Below are positions 8,306 to 15,251 of a stretch of DNA of 57,107 nucleotides, piece by piece. A model generated the notes under the pieces. It did not search any database. It was not told where the DNA came from and saw nothing but the letters and a program-made list of their open reading frames with translations. The position numbers and the translations under genes are program-made. Each line of letters starts with the position of its first letter. Position 1 is the first letter of the stretch. The stretch is from Candidatus Margulisiibacteriota bacterium (lineage in GTDB: Bacteria > Margulisbacteria > WOR-1 > JAKLHX01 > JBAZKV01). The stretch spans positions 1 through 57,107 of the forward strand of contig JBAZKV010000010.1 in NCBI GenBank assembly GCA_041650635.1, written 5' to 3'.

Positions 8306-8368
8306 CTTGTTCTCGTCCTTGTCCTAGGAGCAAAAGCTCCTCTTGAGCAGGACAAGAACAAGGACAAG
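8306..8368. repeat. Degenerate GGACAA repeat forming a long imperfect hairpin
   Basis: The left arm (8306-8325) is built of degenerate CTTGTC/CTTGTT units and the right arm (8349-8368) of AGGACAAGAACAAGGACAAG. They are imperfect reverse complements. The loop holds a compact GGAG-CAAAAG-CTCC hairpin (8327-8340). The same GGACAA unit recurs at 17068-17094. It lies between ndk and the tRNA, and could act as a terminator for ndk or simply be a dispersed repeat. Confidence 0.6.
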
Positions 8369-8370
8369 GG

Positions 8371-8424
8371 GACTCGCAAAATATGGATTCCAATTCATTG
8401 ATTAAGGAGCTGCTTTTGCGAGTC
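8371..8424. repeat. 11-bp inverted repeat abutting tRNA-Ala
   Basis: GACTCGCAAAA (8371-8381) and TTTTGCGAGTC (8414-8424) are perfect reverse complements separated by 32 bases, and the right arm ends one base before the tRNA. As RNA this would be a long hairpin just upstream of the tRNA 5' end. Its role is unknown; a terminator, a processing element or a remnant of insertion are all possible. Confidence 0.6.
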
Positions 8425-8425
8425 C

Positions 8426-8496
8426 GGGCCTATCGTATAGTGGTAGTACGCGGCGTTCGCAACGCCGAGATCCGAGTTCGACTCTCGGTAGGTCCA
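8426..8496 (+). tRNA. tRNA-Ala (anticodon CGC)
   Basis: A full cloverleaf can be drawn by hand: acceptor GGGCCTA/TAGGTCC with a G3-U70 wobble (the alanine identity pair), D-stem GTAT/GTAC, anticodon stem CGGCG/CGCCG around loop TTCGCAA (anticodon CGC, codon GCG), a four-base variable loop, T-stem CCGAG/CTCGG with loop TTCGACT and discriminator A. The 3' CCA is not encoded. Total 71 nt. Confidence 0.9.
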
Positions 8497-8501
8497 TTGA
8501 T

Positions 8502-9050
8502 TTAATCCCTTAAAAACCCGATCTTGGCTTTGGGTTTTTCTTTTTCATGCAGCATTTGCCTCAAGGCATCAAAAACGATCTTGAATTGACCGTCGTACTT
8601 CTTTTCCATTTCTTCGATCCTCCTTTTTAAGTCCTGGTGATGCATGAGCATTTCGCGCAGTCTTGTAAAAGTTCGCATGATCTGAATGTTGACTTGGATC
8701 GCCCGAGAACTCTTTAGCACACTCGATAACATGGCAATTCCCTGTTCTGTGAAGACATATGGCAGGTGTCTTCTGCCTCCCCAGTTTGAGGTGCCAAATT
8801 GGCACCTCAAGTTTGTGGACTCTTCTTTGTTAAGCCGGAACATGAAGTCATTCGGAAATCGTTTGATATTCCTATTCACCTGTCTGACAAGCTGTTTAGT
8901 ATCAACGCAGTATAATTCTGCAAGATCAGAATCTATCATAACTTTTTGTTTCCTTATCAATAGAATCCTCTTTTCAATGACTTCTGCGGGAACCAAGGCC
9001 TCACTGTGGTGTTTTTCAACACATCCCTCATGTCCGTGAGCTCGTTCCAT
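8502..9050 (-). CDS. ORF6N domain-containing protein
   Basis: The core (about residues 15-110) matches the ORF6N DNA-binding domain found in phage antirepressor-like and chromosomal proteins: VIEKRILLIRKQKVMIDSDLAELY, VNRNIKRFPNDFMFRL, LPYVFTEQGIAMLSSVLKSSRAI, then IQIMRTFTRLREML and a coiled coil. The start at 9050 follows AAGGAGG at a workable distance; the frame opens further upstream into repeat sequence. It is a lone gene on the minus strand directly beside the tRNA and flanked by repeats, a typical place for a mobile cargo gene. No phage genes are near. Confidence 0.8.
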   Translation of the reverse strand: MERAHGHEGCVEKHHSEALVPAEVIEKRILLIRKQKVMIDSDLAELYCVDTKQLVRQVNRNIKRFPNDFMFRLNKEESTNLRCQFGTSNWGGRRHLPYVFTEQGIAMLSSVLKSSRAIQVNIQIMRTFTRLREMLMHHQDLKRRIEEMEKKYDGQFKIVFDALRQMLHEKEKPKAKIGFLRD

Positions 9051-9110
9051 ATGAAAACCCTCCTTATCCCCGTATTTACAGCAATTTTCGCGCCACAGGA
9101 ATAGCAGCCC

Positions 9111-9231
9111 GAAGACTGCAGACAGGGAGCAGTAGGGGAAAATGTCCAATTTCCAGCGTCCAAATGGAGGCAGGGAGACGGCAGACCGGGGATCGTAGAC
9201 TGCAGACCGCAGATCACAGGCGAGATCACTT
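9111..9231. repeat. Degenerate GCAGACC/GATC-type short-period repeat region
   Basis: The stretch upstream of the ORF6N gene contains many loosely repeated units such as GACTGCAGAC, GGCAGACC, GTAGACTGCAGACCGCAGATC. The period is about 7-8 bases with drift. No gene, promoter or structured RNA is evident. It resembles in style, but not in unit, the repeats at 8306, 17068 and 54838. Confidence 0.5.
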
Positions 9232-9771
9232 ATTCTCGAACTTTCCCCGTATAGACGCTTTGCCCATCACTGCGCCAAAAACGTGGTGCCTTATGTCTTC
9301 AAACGAGGGGTTGCCCTTTATGTCTATTGTTCTGTTAAGGGCGTACAGTGTGATCTCATAAACATGAGGGCCCGAGCCCTTTTCCGGGTCCGGTCCGGCA
9401 TAGCCGATGGTGCCGAAGGCGTTGCGCAGCTCCGAGCAGGCGTATGGCATGTACCAGGGAGACGCCGCTCTGCTTATGTTGGTTACCCAGGAGGGGATGT
9501 TAAGTACCGCCCAGTGGATGAGGTTATTATCTGTCAGGTCCACCATAGAGATAGAAAAGGAAACGGTATCATTGGGTGCGCCTTCCCAGGTCAGAGGCAG
9601 CGAGATATTCCCTCCTCCTTTTATCCCGGGGCCGGCGTATTGAAGGTCAATAACTTCTCCGTCCTCAAAGGCGGAAGAAGACAGCTTAAAGGTTTCTTTG
9701 GTTAAGGCAAAGGCAGTTGTGCTGAGCATTATAATGGCAAGCGCAAGAGCGCCCGGAAGCATTTTTTTCAT
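9226..9771 (-). CDS. Secreted YbhB/YbcL-type PEBP (Raf kinase inhibitor-like) protein
   Basis: A signal peptide (residues 1-22, ending TTAFA) precedes a phosphatidylethanolamine-binding fold: FKLSSSAFEDGEVIDLQYAG, GGGNISLPLTWEGAPNDT, the MVDLTDNNLIHWAVLNIP ligand-site strand and the GYAGPDPEKGSGPHVYEITLYAL segment. Length 181 is normal for periplasmic PEBPs. Bacterial members have no agreed ligand. The gene diverges from nikR and has its own promoter at 9803-9830, so shared control with nickel genes is possible but unproven. Confidence 0.88.
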   Translation of the reverse strand: MKKMLPGALALAIIMLSTTAFALTKETFKLSSSAFEDGEVIDLQYAGPGIKGGGNISLPLTWEGAPNDTVSFSISMVDLTDNNLIHWAVLNIPSWVTNISRAASPWYMPYACSELRNAFGTIGYAGPDPEKGSGPHVYEITLYALNRTIDIKGNPSFEDIRHHVFGAVMGKASIRGKFENK

Positions 9772-9802
9772 TGTCAGTAGCCTTTCAAGTTCTGTCTACA
9801 TA

Positions 9803-9830
9803 ATTATAAGCATGCCGGGACGAAAGTCAA
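9803..9830 (-). promoter_or_regulatory. Sigma70-type promoter for the PEBP gene
   Basis: On the minus strand TTGACT (9825-9830) and TATAAT (9803-9808) are spaced by 16 bases. The predicted leader is about 25 nt. The element faces away from the nikR promoter 14 bases further on. Confidence 0.7.
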
Positions 9831-9843
9831 GAATGTCCCTGTC

Positions 9844-9880
9844 TTGACATCCGGTAGCAACAATGTAATAATAGTGCTAC
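9844..9880 (+). promoter_or_regulatory. nikR promoter with overlapping inverted-repeat operator
   Basis: TTGACA (9844-9849), 17 bases, AATAAT (9867-9872) form a promoter. A perfect inverted repeat GTAGCA (9854-9859) - 15 bases - TGCTAC (9875-9880) straddles the -10 and ends just before the nikR ATG at 9882. Its layout (two 6-base half sites about 21 bases apart) is like the E. coli NikR operator GTATGA-N16-TCATAC, so it probably mediates nickel-dependent autorepression. The -10 to ATG gap of nine bases implies a nearly leaderless mRNA. Confidence 0.65.
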
Positions 9881-9881
9881 T

Positions 9882-10298
9882 ATGACAAAAATAAAAAGGT
9901 TCGGGATCTCTATGGAAAAGGAACTGCTGGCCAAGCTGGACCGCATTGTCAGGCTTAAGGGTTATGCCAATCGTTCAGAAGCTCTCAGGGATTTTACCAG
10001 GGAGCATCTGGTCGAGGAAGAATGGAAGGACAGGAAAAAGGAGGTCGTGGGGACGCTGACACTGGTTTATGATCACCACGCAAGGCTGCTTTCGGACAAA
10101 TTGACGGACATACAGCACGATCATCATCAGAATATAATTGCTTCCACGCACATTCATCTTGACGCGCATAACTGCGCTGAAGTGATAATCCTTAAAGGAA
10201 AGGGGGATATTATCTCGTCCATTGCGGACAGGCTTATTGCCACAAAAGGAGTTAAGCACGGCAAGCTTGTCATGACTTCAACAGGGGAGGGACTCTAA
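9882..10298 (+). CDS. nikR: Nickel-responsive regulator NikR
   Basis: This ribbon-helix-helix repressor binds DNA when loaded with nickel. The N-terminal beta strand KRFGISM and helices up to residue 45 form the RHH domain (NRSEALRDF). The C-terminal ACT-like domain holds the square-planar Ni ligands by alignment with E. coli NikR (H76, H87, H89, C95): H79, H90, H92 and C98. The 138-residue length is standard. It is the first gene of a metal operon, overlapping nikM by one base (TAATG). No Shine-Dalgarno precedes its ATG. Confidence 0.95.
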   Translation: MTKIKRFGISMEKELLAKLDRIVRLKGYANRSEALRDFTREHLVEEEWKDRKKEVVGTLTLVYDHHARLLSDKLTDIQHDHHQNIIASTHIHLDAHNCAEVIILKGKGDIISSIADRLIATKGVKHGKLVMTSTGEGL

Positions 10299-10999
10299 TG
10301 CATATTCCGGATGGTTTTTTGGACCCAAAAATGTCCGCAGGAATGATGGGGGCGGCCGCAGTGGCTCTGGCATATTGTGCTGCCAGGGTCAGACAGGCGG
10401 TAACCGCTGTGATGCCCGCTGCGGCAATGGCGGGTGTCAATAAGGTCCTTGGCGGCGGCAAAAGAGTGCTTACGGGCTTTGGGGAACAGCAGATCTATAA
10501 AATGGGAATGGTTGCCGCTCTTGTTTTTGCGGCGCAGATGTTCAATTTTCCCATAGAAAGCGGCACCTCGGGGCATCTTATAGGAGGAGTTCTGGCCGCG
10601 GTGATAGTAGGCCCTTTTGCAGGAGCTGTTGTGATCTCGGTGGTGCTTGCTGTGCAGATGCTTTTTTTTGCCGACGGCGGAGCCCTGGCCCTGGGGGCCA
10701 ATATTGTAAATATGGCCGTTATCGGGTCTTTGGGCTGCTACTACATATATTACTGGCTCAATAAGGCGCTGCCCGAGTGGCTCTCCATAGCTGTTGCGGC
10801 CTGGTGTTCGGTATTTTTTGCATCTCTGATGTGTTCGCTTCAGATAGGGTTCTCGGGTACTATAGAGCTCGGAGCAGTATCTTCTGCAATGCTCAAGGTG
10901 CATGCTCTGATAGGCCTGGCTGAGGCTGCCATAACAGTTGCGTTTGTTTATCTTTTTAGAGCTCTCACCGACGGGCCGAAGAAGGAGGATATTAAATGA
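10298..10999 (+). CDS. NikM/CbiM substrate-binding membrane subunit of a nickel/cobalt transporter
   Basis: The N-terminus MHIPDGFL is diagnostic: in NikM/CbiM the free N-terminal amine and His2 help to coordinate the metal. About seven membrane helices follow, with FPIESGTSGHLIGG providing the conserved His loop. Placement behind nikR favours nickel over cobalt. The usual ECF partners, CbiQ/NikQ (T) and CbiO/NikO (ATPase), are not downstream. It overlaps the next gene (ATGA at 10996). Published work on CbiMN shows that M and N alone can sustain some metal uptake. Confidence 0.93.
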   Translation: MHIPDGFLDPKMSAGMMGAAAVALAYCAARVRQAVTAVMPAAAMAGVNKVLGGGKRVLTGFGEQQIYKMGMVAALVFAAQMFNFPIESGTSGHLIGGVLAAVIVGPFAGAVVISVVLAVQMLFFADGGALALGANIVNMAVIGSLGCYYIYYWLNKALPEWLSIAVAAWCSVFFASLMCSLQIGFSGTIELGAVSSAMLKVHALIGLAEAAITVAFVYLFRALTDGPKKEDIK

Positions 11000-11982
11000 A
11001 GAAAGTATTTTTTGCTGTCCTTCTTGTTGCGGTCGCGGCTTCGTTCTTTGCCTCAAGCCATCCGGACGGCCTCGAAAAGGTGGCGGAAAATCTTGGGTTC
11101 ATAGAGAGCGCGCAGGAAAGAAGCGCTCCTCTGCCCGATTACAGCACTCCCGGAGTTCCCGAAGGAGGACTGTCCACTGCTACAGCAGGGATAGCCGGTG
11201 TCATGATAACCCTGGCGGTGTTCTGGCTGGCTGTCTATATTATGAAGAAAGGAAATAACGGAATGAACAAAATGTCGGTGTTTTTGGTTGCGTTAATTAT
11301 GTTGACGTCCTCCGCGGCTTTTGCTGCAAGGCCTCTTGTGACAGATGACTACGGCACTCTGGACCCCGGCGCATACGAGTTTGAGGCCGGATATAACTTC
11401 ATTTCGCCTAAGGCCGGCGGCGGTGATTCTCAGGGTTTGGTTTGTCAGTTAAAGAGAGGTTTCTTTCCCGGATTTGACCTGGGGCTGGAACTTCCTTACA
11501 ACACATCCGCTGTATCAGGGCTTGCTGATGCCGTGCTTCACGCAAAACTGAGGATTAAGGATCTTTCAGAGGAAGAGGGAGTGAGCGCAAGGCTTGATGT
11601 GAAACTCACCAACGGAGATGCAGCAACAGGCCTGGGCTCCGGATTTACGGATTATGCTCTGTTGCTTATCCTGTCAAAAGACCTGGCAGGGATAAGGTCC
11701 CATTTTAATGCCGGCTATACGGTGATCGGTGATGCAGCCAATTCTTCCCATGACGATACTTTTGTCTACGGCGCCGCTTTTGAAAAAGAGATCTGTTCTG
11801 GTATAGAGACGGCGATAGAATATACCGGTTCGTGCTGTCTTCAGAGAGGACTGCTTAACAATGTTCAGGTGGCAGGTCGCTGGCAGGCTACCCGCTCTTT
11901 AAGGCTGGACGCGGGTTATTCAATTGCCATGAGCGATGTTTCCAGCAGCATAGCAACGGCGGGCTTGACCTTAGAATTCTGA
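10996..11982 (+). CDS. PDGLE (NikN-like) protein fused in-frame to an outer-membrane protein
   Basis: Residues 1-85 look like NikN/CbiN: a first helix, the SHPDGLEKVAENLGF motif (21-35) and a second helix ending in a basic patch. Residue 90 then starts MNKMSVFLVALIMLTSSAAFA, a complete second signal peptide, followed by RPLVTDDYGTLDPGAYEFEAGYNF. That opening and the alternating strands are typical of the MetA-pathway (phenol-degradation) outer-membrane beta-barrel family. No stop separates the parts. Either a stop was lost, or translation restarts at ATG 11263 to give a separate porin. An outer-membrane channel in a nickel operon makes sense for metal entry; that role is inference. Confidence 0.65.
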   Translation: MKKVFFAVLLVAVAASFFASSHPDGLEKVAENLGFIESAQERSAPLPDYSTPGVPEGGLSTATAGIAGVMITLAVFWLAVYIMKKGNNGMNKMSVFLVALIMLTSSAAFAARPLVTDDYGTLDPGAYEFEAGYNFISPKAGGGDSQGLVCQLKRGFFPGFDLGLELPYNTSAVSGLADAVLHAKLRIKDLSEEEGVSARLDVKLTNGDAATGLGSGFTDYALLLILSKDLAGIRSHFNAGYTVIGDAANSSHDDTFVYGAAFEKEICSGIETAIEYTGSCCLQRGLLNNVQVAGRWQATRSLRLDAGYSIAMSDVSSSIATAGLTLEF

Positions 11983-11997
11983 GCCTGCCCGTTAATG

Positions 11998-12006
11998 TGG
12001 TATAAT
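11998..12006 (+). promoter_or_regulatory. Extended -10 promoter of the ZIP gene
   Basis: TGG-TATAAT (TGn plus hexamer 12001-12006) lies seven bases before ATG 12014, giving a predicted 5' leader of about one nucleotide. No Shine-Dalgarno sequence is present. A TTGACC at 11965 is too far upstream to be its -35. Confidence 0.6.
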
Positions 12007-12013
12007 CTGGAAA

Positions 12014-12760
12014 ATGATCAATGTCTGGATATATGTGTTTGTATCCGTCTTTCTGATCAGTTCCATCTCTTTGATCGGGGCCTTTACTCTTGCTCTCAAA
12101 CCCGAGCTCCTCAAAAAACTTCTTTTTTATATGGTCAGTTTTGCCGTGGGAGGCCTTTTGGGCGGTGCTTTTGTACATCTTATCCCTGAAAGCGTTGAAG
12201 AGATAGGAGGCATAACAGAAGCGTCTCTTCTGGTGCTTGCGGGCATACTATTTTTCTTCGTTCTCGAAAAGTTTGTCCTGTGGCGCCACTGCCATGTCCC
12301 GACATCTAAGGACCATCCTCACCCTGTAGTTTTTATGAACATAATCGGGGACGGCGCGCACAACCTTTTTGACGGGCTTGCCATTGCTGCCAGTTATTTG
12401 ATAAGCATTCCAGTCGGGATAGCCACCACTGTCGCGGTCATCCTCCACGAGATCCCTCAGGAGATAGGGGACTTCGGAGTTCTTGTTCACGGTGGCCTCG
12501 AGCCCAAAAAAGCGCTTTTGATGAACTTATTGTCAGGCCTTTTTGCCGTTGCAGGGGCGCTGTTCGTTCTCCTCTTTGGCGCCAGTATTAAAGAAGGGAT
12601 CATTTTTCTGCTGCCGATAGCCGCGGGAGGCTTTATCTATATAGCTGCCTCGGACCTCATACCCTCGCTGCACGGGCAGAGGGATTTTCCCAGGGCCTGG
12701 CTCCAGCTCCTGTTCATTCTGCTCGGCATTTTTGTGATGCTCCTTCTGCGCCACGGATAA
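12014..12760 (+). CDS. ZIP family divalent metal transporter
   Basis: ZIP proteins move zinc or other divalent metals into the cytoplasm. The 248-residue chain has eight helices with the binuclear metal-site motifs HNLFDGLAIAASY (helix 4) and HEIPQEIGDFGVLVHGG (helix 5), and a short His-containing loop (RHCHVPTSKDHPHP) between helices 3 and 4. It follows the nickel operon but has its own close promoter, so joint regulation is uncertain. The substrate cannot be read from sequence. Confidence 0.9.
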   Translation: MINVWIYVFVSVFLISSISLIGAFTLALKPELLKKLLFYMVSFAVGGLLGGAFVHLIPESVEEIGGITEASLLVLAGILFFFVLEKFVLWRHCHVPTSKDHPHPVVFMNIIGDGAHNLFDGLAIAASYLISIPVGIATTVAVILHEIPQEIGDFGVLVHGGLEPKKALLMNLLSGLFAVAGALFVLLFGASIKEGIIFLLPIAAGGFIYIAASDLIPSLHGQRDFPRAWLQLLFILLGIFVMLLLRHG

Positions 12761-12767
12761 AAGCGGT

Positions 12768-12796
12768 TTGACAGTCCCGCGGCTTTGTCATATAAT
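12768..12796 (+). promoter_or_regulatory. Perfect-consensus sigma70 promoter
   Basis: Exact TTGACA (12768-12773), 17-base spacer and exact TATAAT (12791-12796). It should be a strong promoter for the secreted protein gene at 12826, which has an AAGGAG ribosome site and a leader of about 23 nt. Confidence 0.85.
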
Positions 12797-12825
12797 TGAA
12801 AAAATTTACCAAAAGGAGATAGGCA

Positions 12826-13761
12826 ATGATGAAACTGTTCCTTGCTGTTGTGTTGGCTCTGTCCGTTTCTGCACCTCTGTCCGCGGCTGAACTCCCCGAT
12901 TTTGCGGACGATTTCCAGAGCAATAACAACAAATGGTACTCAATGGGGGACACCCAGGTAAAGAACGGGGAGTACTATGTCTATAACAAAGACATTTCCC
13001 AGTCCATAACCTGGAACAGGCTGGTCTTTTCAGAAGGAAGAATAGAAGTTGATATGAAATTCCGCGGCGGTGCTCATGAAAGCACCTACGGCCTCATGTT
13101 CAAGTACAGGGACAACAGCCACACCTATATGGTGTTGTTCAACCGTGCAGCCAAGTGCGCTCTTATCCTTGTGAACGGCGACATCAAGAACCTGACGGGA
13201 TGGAAAAGCGTAAAGGCGCATCCTTCAACTTTTAACAGAGTGGTCGTGGATGTGGAAGACAATCTCATAACTGTTACGGTGAACGGGCAGCAGGCTTTCC
13301 AGGTCACGGACAGGACGATCAGGTCGGGAAAGATCGGATTTTATGCCAGAAAAGAAACCTCGGCCTCTTTTGACAACCTAAAGGTGTGGCTGAAAAAGGA
13401 CGGGCAGACAGGTTCAGTGGAAAAATCAGCTCCTGCGCAGACGATGAAGGCCGTTGCCGCAGGAAGGACTTTGGTGAGCGGTATGGTGACCGAAAGCGGC
13501 AAGCCGGTGCCGGGAATAGAGGTGAAAGCCTATCTAATAAGTGATCTTAAGGCAAGGCGTGTTGTGTACGACAGAGGGGTAGTGACAGACGGGAGCGGAA
13601 AGTTTGCCTTGGACTTAGCTCAGGGAAGCCAGTATATGATAAAGGCCGGGGTTGACGAAAGAGACTGGCGCGCCGGCAGAGGCAAACACGGAGGCACAGT
13701 GATAGACCTCAATTTTCCCGAAGAAGCAAAGAATGTCGTTATTCCTCTGGAACGGTCTTAA
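12826..13761 (+). CDS. Secreted protein with LamG/3-keto-disaccharide-hydrolase-like and carboxypeptidase-regulatory-like domains
   Basis: A signal peptide (1-21, ending PLSAA) is followed by a jelly-roll domain (about 25-190) with DDFQSNNNKWY, FSEGRIEVDMKF, YGLMFKYRDNSHTYMVLF and FYARKETSASFDNLKVW, as in the DUF1080/concanavalin-like superfamily. After a linker, a second beta domain (about 212-305) shows VSGMVTESGKPVPGIEVKAY and TDGSGKFALDL, the CarboxypepD_reg pattern. No catalytic residues are recognised, so it may bind carbohydrate rather than cleave it. An optimal promoter suggests abundant expression. The next gene begins 27 bases on. Confidence 0.65.
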   Translation: MMKLFLAVVLALSVSAPLSAAELPDFADDFQSNNNKWYSMGDTQVKNGEYYVYNKDISQSITWNRLVFSEGRIEVDMKFRGGAHESTYGLMFKYRDNSHTYMVLFNRAAKCALILVNGDIKNLTGWKSVKAHPSTFNRVVVDVEDNLITVTVNGQQAFQVTDRTIRSGKIGFYARKETSASFDNLKVWLKKDGQTGSVEKSAPAQTMKAVAAGRTLVSGMVTESGKPVPGIEVKAYLISDLKARRVVYDRGVVTDGSGKFALDLAQGSQYMIKAGVDERDWRAGRGKHGGTVIDLNFPEEAKNVVIPLERS

Positions 13762-13788
13762 AAGGACCGGGTAGCGGAGAAAAACAAT

Positions 13789-15177
13789 ATGAAAAAAATA
13801 ATACCTGTCTTGCTTGCGGCGTCACTTATTTCTTCCATGGCTTTTGCCCTGACCGGCCATGAAATTGAGATGTTCAAAAAACTGCAGAACAAATGGGAGA
13901 GCAAGGGCAAGGCTTTGATGGCACAGAGAAACTCTGTAAAACCGTTAGATCCGCGCTACACGGACCTCACAAAACAGATAATCAAGGCTGACTACTGGGA
14001 AAATTACTACAGGGAAGCCCAGATCGACAGGTCCACCGCATGGGAAATAATCAAGAACACGGCAGTATGGTCGGCGCAGGATGTTGCCGAGATGTCCTCC
14101 ATAATGTGGGAAAAGTCGGAGGACCTTCTGTCAAAAGTATACGAAGCCAAATGGAGCGACCTTATGAAGGATGCCGCTGACAGCCTTATGAGGCAAAAGC
14201 TCAGAAAAATGATGAGAGACGAATTCGGCGGCAAAACATACGAACAGATAGAGGACCATATCATTGATAACTTTGTTCTGCCAAAGCTGGACAAATCAAA
14301 GGTCCGTGAACTGGCGGAACAGGCTTTTGGCAAGGCAAAAGACGCTCTTAAGGATGCCTATGTCGAGGAGGTCAAAAGGCAGGCAAAGAGCAGAACAAAG
14401 GAACAGCTTCAGGAATACGGCGAGGCTATCGCAAAAAGAGTGGGAGGCGCATTGGACGCGGCCGAGTTCACCGTTGATATGGTGCAGAAATATGTGCTGT
14501 GGGACGAGGCCCAGCCTGCCGTTAAGAACATGCTCTCACAGATACAGAAGATCAGTGTCAGGGAAAAATGCAGCCACATAAAAGCGTTCAACATCTATCT
14601 TGGAAAAGAGAAAATGACGGCAAACCCGGAAGAAAAACCATCTGCAGATAAAAGTGAAAAGCCCGCTGCGACTCCCGCTCCCGAGGCCGAAAAAACCGCT
14701 CCAGCAGCTGCAGAGCCGAAAAAAACCTCCGCGCCTTCCGAAAAAACAGCAGCTTCCGGAGGCAATTACAGGGACAGCCGGGTTGCTCCTACTGTAAGCG
14801 AAGTCCTTGGCAGACATGTCAAGCCGGGCTGGAAAAAGGTGCAGGGAAGTTCCGCCGGAGCGGATTACGATGCTTACTACGAAGGATTAGAAAGCCGGGT
14901 GGTCGTCAATTATTTTGGCAGGGACCGCGGAAAAGTCACGGCCATTTTGGTGGGATCGCCAAGATCATCATATAATTTTGGTTTTAGGGTCAAGGGCAAA
15001 TGGACCCCTTCCACTTCCGGCAGGGCAATTGAGGAATACCACGGCAGCTCCACTGACAAGGGCGAATATATCGAGAAAGAATGGTATCCCAACGGCCAGA
15101 TAAAAAAATTCTATGTGAGGGTGAACGGCAAAAAAACAATGAGTCTGGATTGGGACGAAAAAGGCAGAGCAAAATAA
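13789..15177 (+). CDS. Secreted helical protein with Pro/Ala linker and YwqK-like C-terminus
   Basis: The family is not recognised. Visible are a signal peptide (1-20), a long charged, mainly helical region (about 22-275, many Lys/Glu heptad-like stretches), a low-complexity Ala/Pro/Lys linker (about 285-325) and a beta-rich C-terminal part (about 330-462). The end WYPNGQIKKFYVRVNGKK resembles the repeat of YwqK-type (MORN-like) proteins. Only a 27-base gap to the upstream gene suggests joint expression from the strong promoter at 12768. The architecture suggests an envelope-associated structural protein; that is a guess. Confidence 0.5.
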   Translation: MKKIIPVLLAASLISSMAFALTGHEIEMFKKLQNKWESKGKALMAQRNSVKPLDPRYTDLTKQIIKADYWENYYREAQIDRSTAWEIIKNTAVWSAQDVAEMSSIMWEKSEDLLSKVYEAKWSDLMKDAADSLMRQKLRKMMRDEFGGKTYEQIEDHIIDNFVLPKLDKSKVRELAEQAFGKAKDALKDAYVEEVKRQAKSRTKEQLQEYGEAIAKRVGGALDAAEFTVDMVQKYVLWDEAQPAVKNMLSQIQKISVREKCSHIKAFNIYLGKEKMTANPEEKPSADKSEKPAATPAPEAEKTAPAAAEPKKTSAPSEKTAASGGNYRDSRVAPTVSEVLGRHVKPGWKKVQGSSAGADYDAYYEGLESRVVVNYFGRDRGKVTAILVGSPRSSYNFGFRVKGKWTPSTSGRAIEEYHGSSTDKGEYIEKEWYPNGQIKKFYVRVNGKKTMSLDWDEKGRAK

Positions 15178-15199
15178 CTGCCGGGTCTTCTGAAGCGGT

Positions 15200-15229
15200 T
15201 TGACACGGCCAAAGGCCTTCTGCTAACCT
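15200..15229 (+). promoter_or_regulatory. Promoter of the SPFH gene
   Basis: TTGACA (15200-15205) and TAACCT (15224-15229, spacer 18) precede a good ribosome site GGAGGG (15240-15245). The spacer contains the small inverted repeat GGCC-AAA-GGCC (15207-15217). The -10 match is weak. Confidence 0.5.
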
Positions 15230-15251
15230 TTAGTTCATAGGAGGGACCTTT

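Noticed and set aside
8502..9050. ORF6N protein as evidence of a prophage
   Set aside because: No integrase, terminase, capsid or other phage genes are nearby; ORF6N proteins are also common as lone chromosomal genes.
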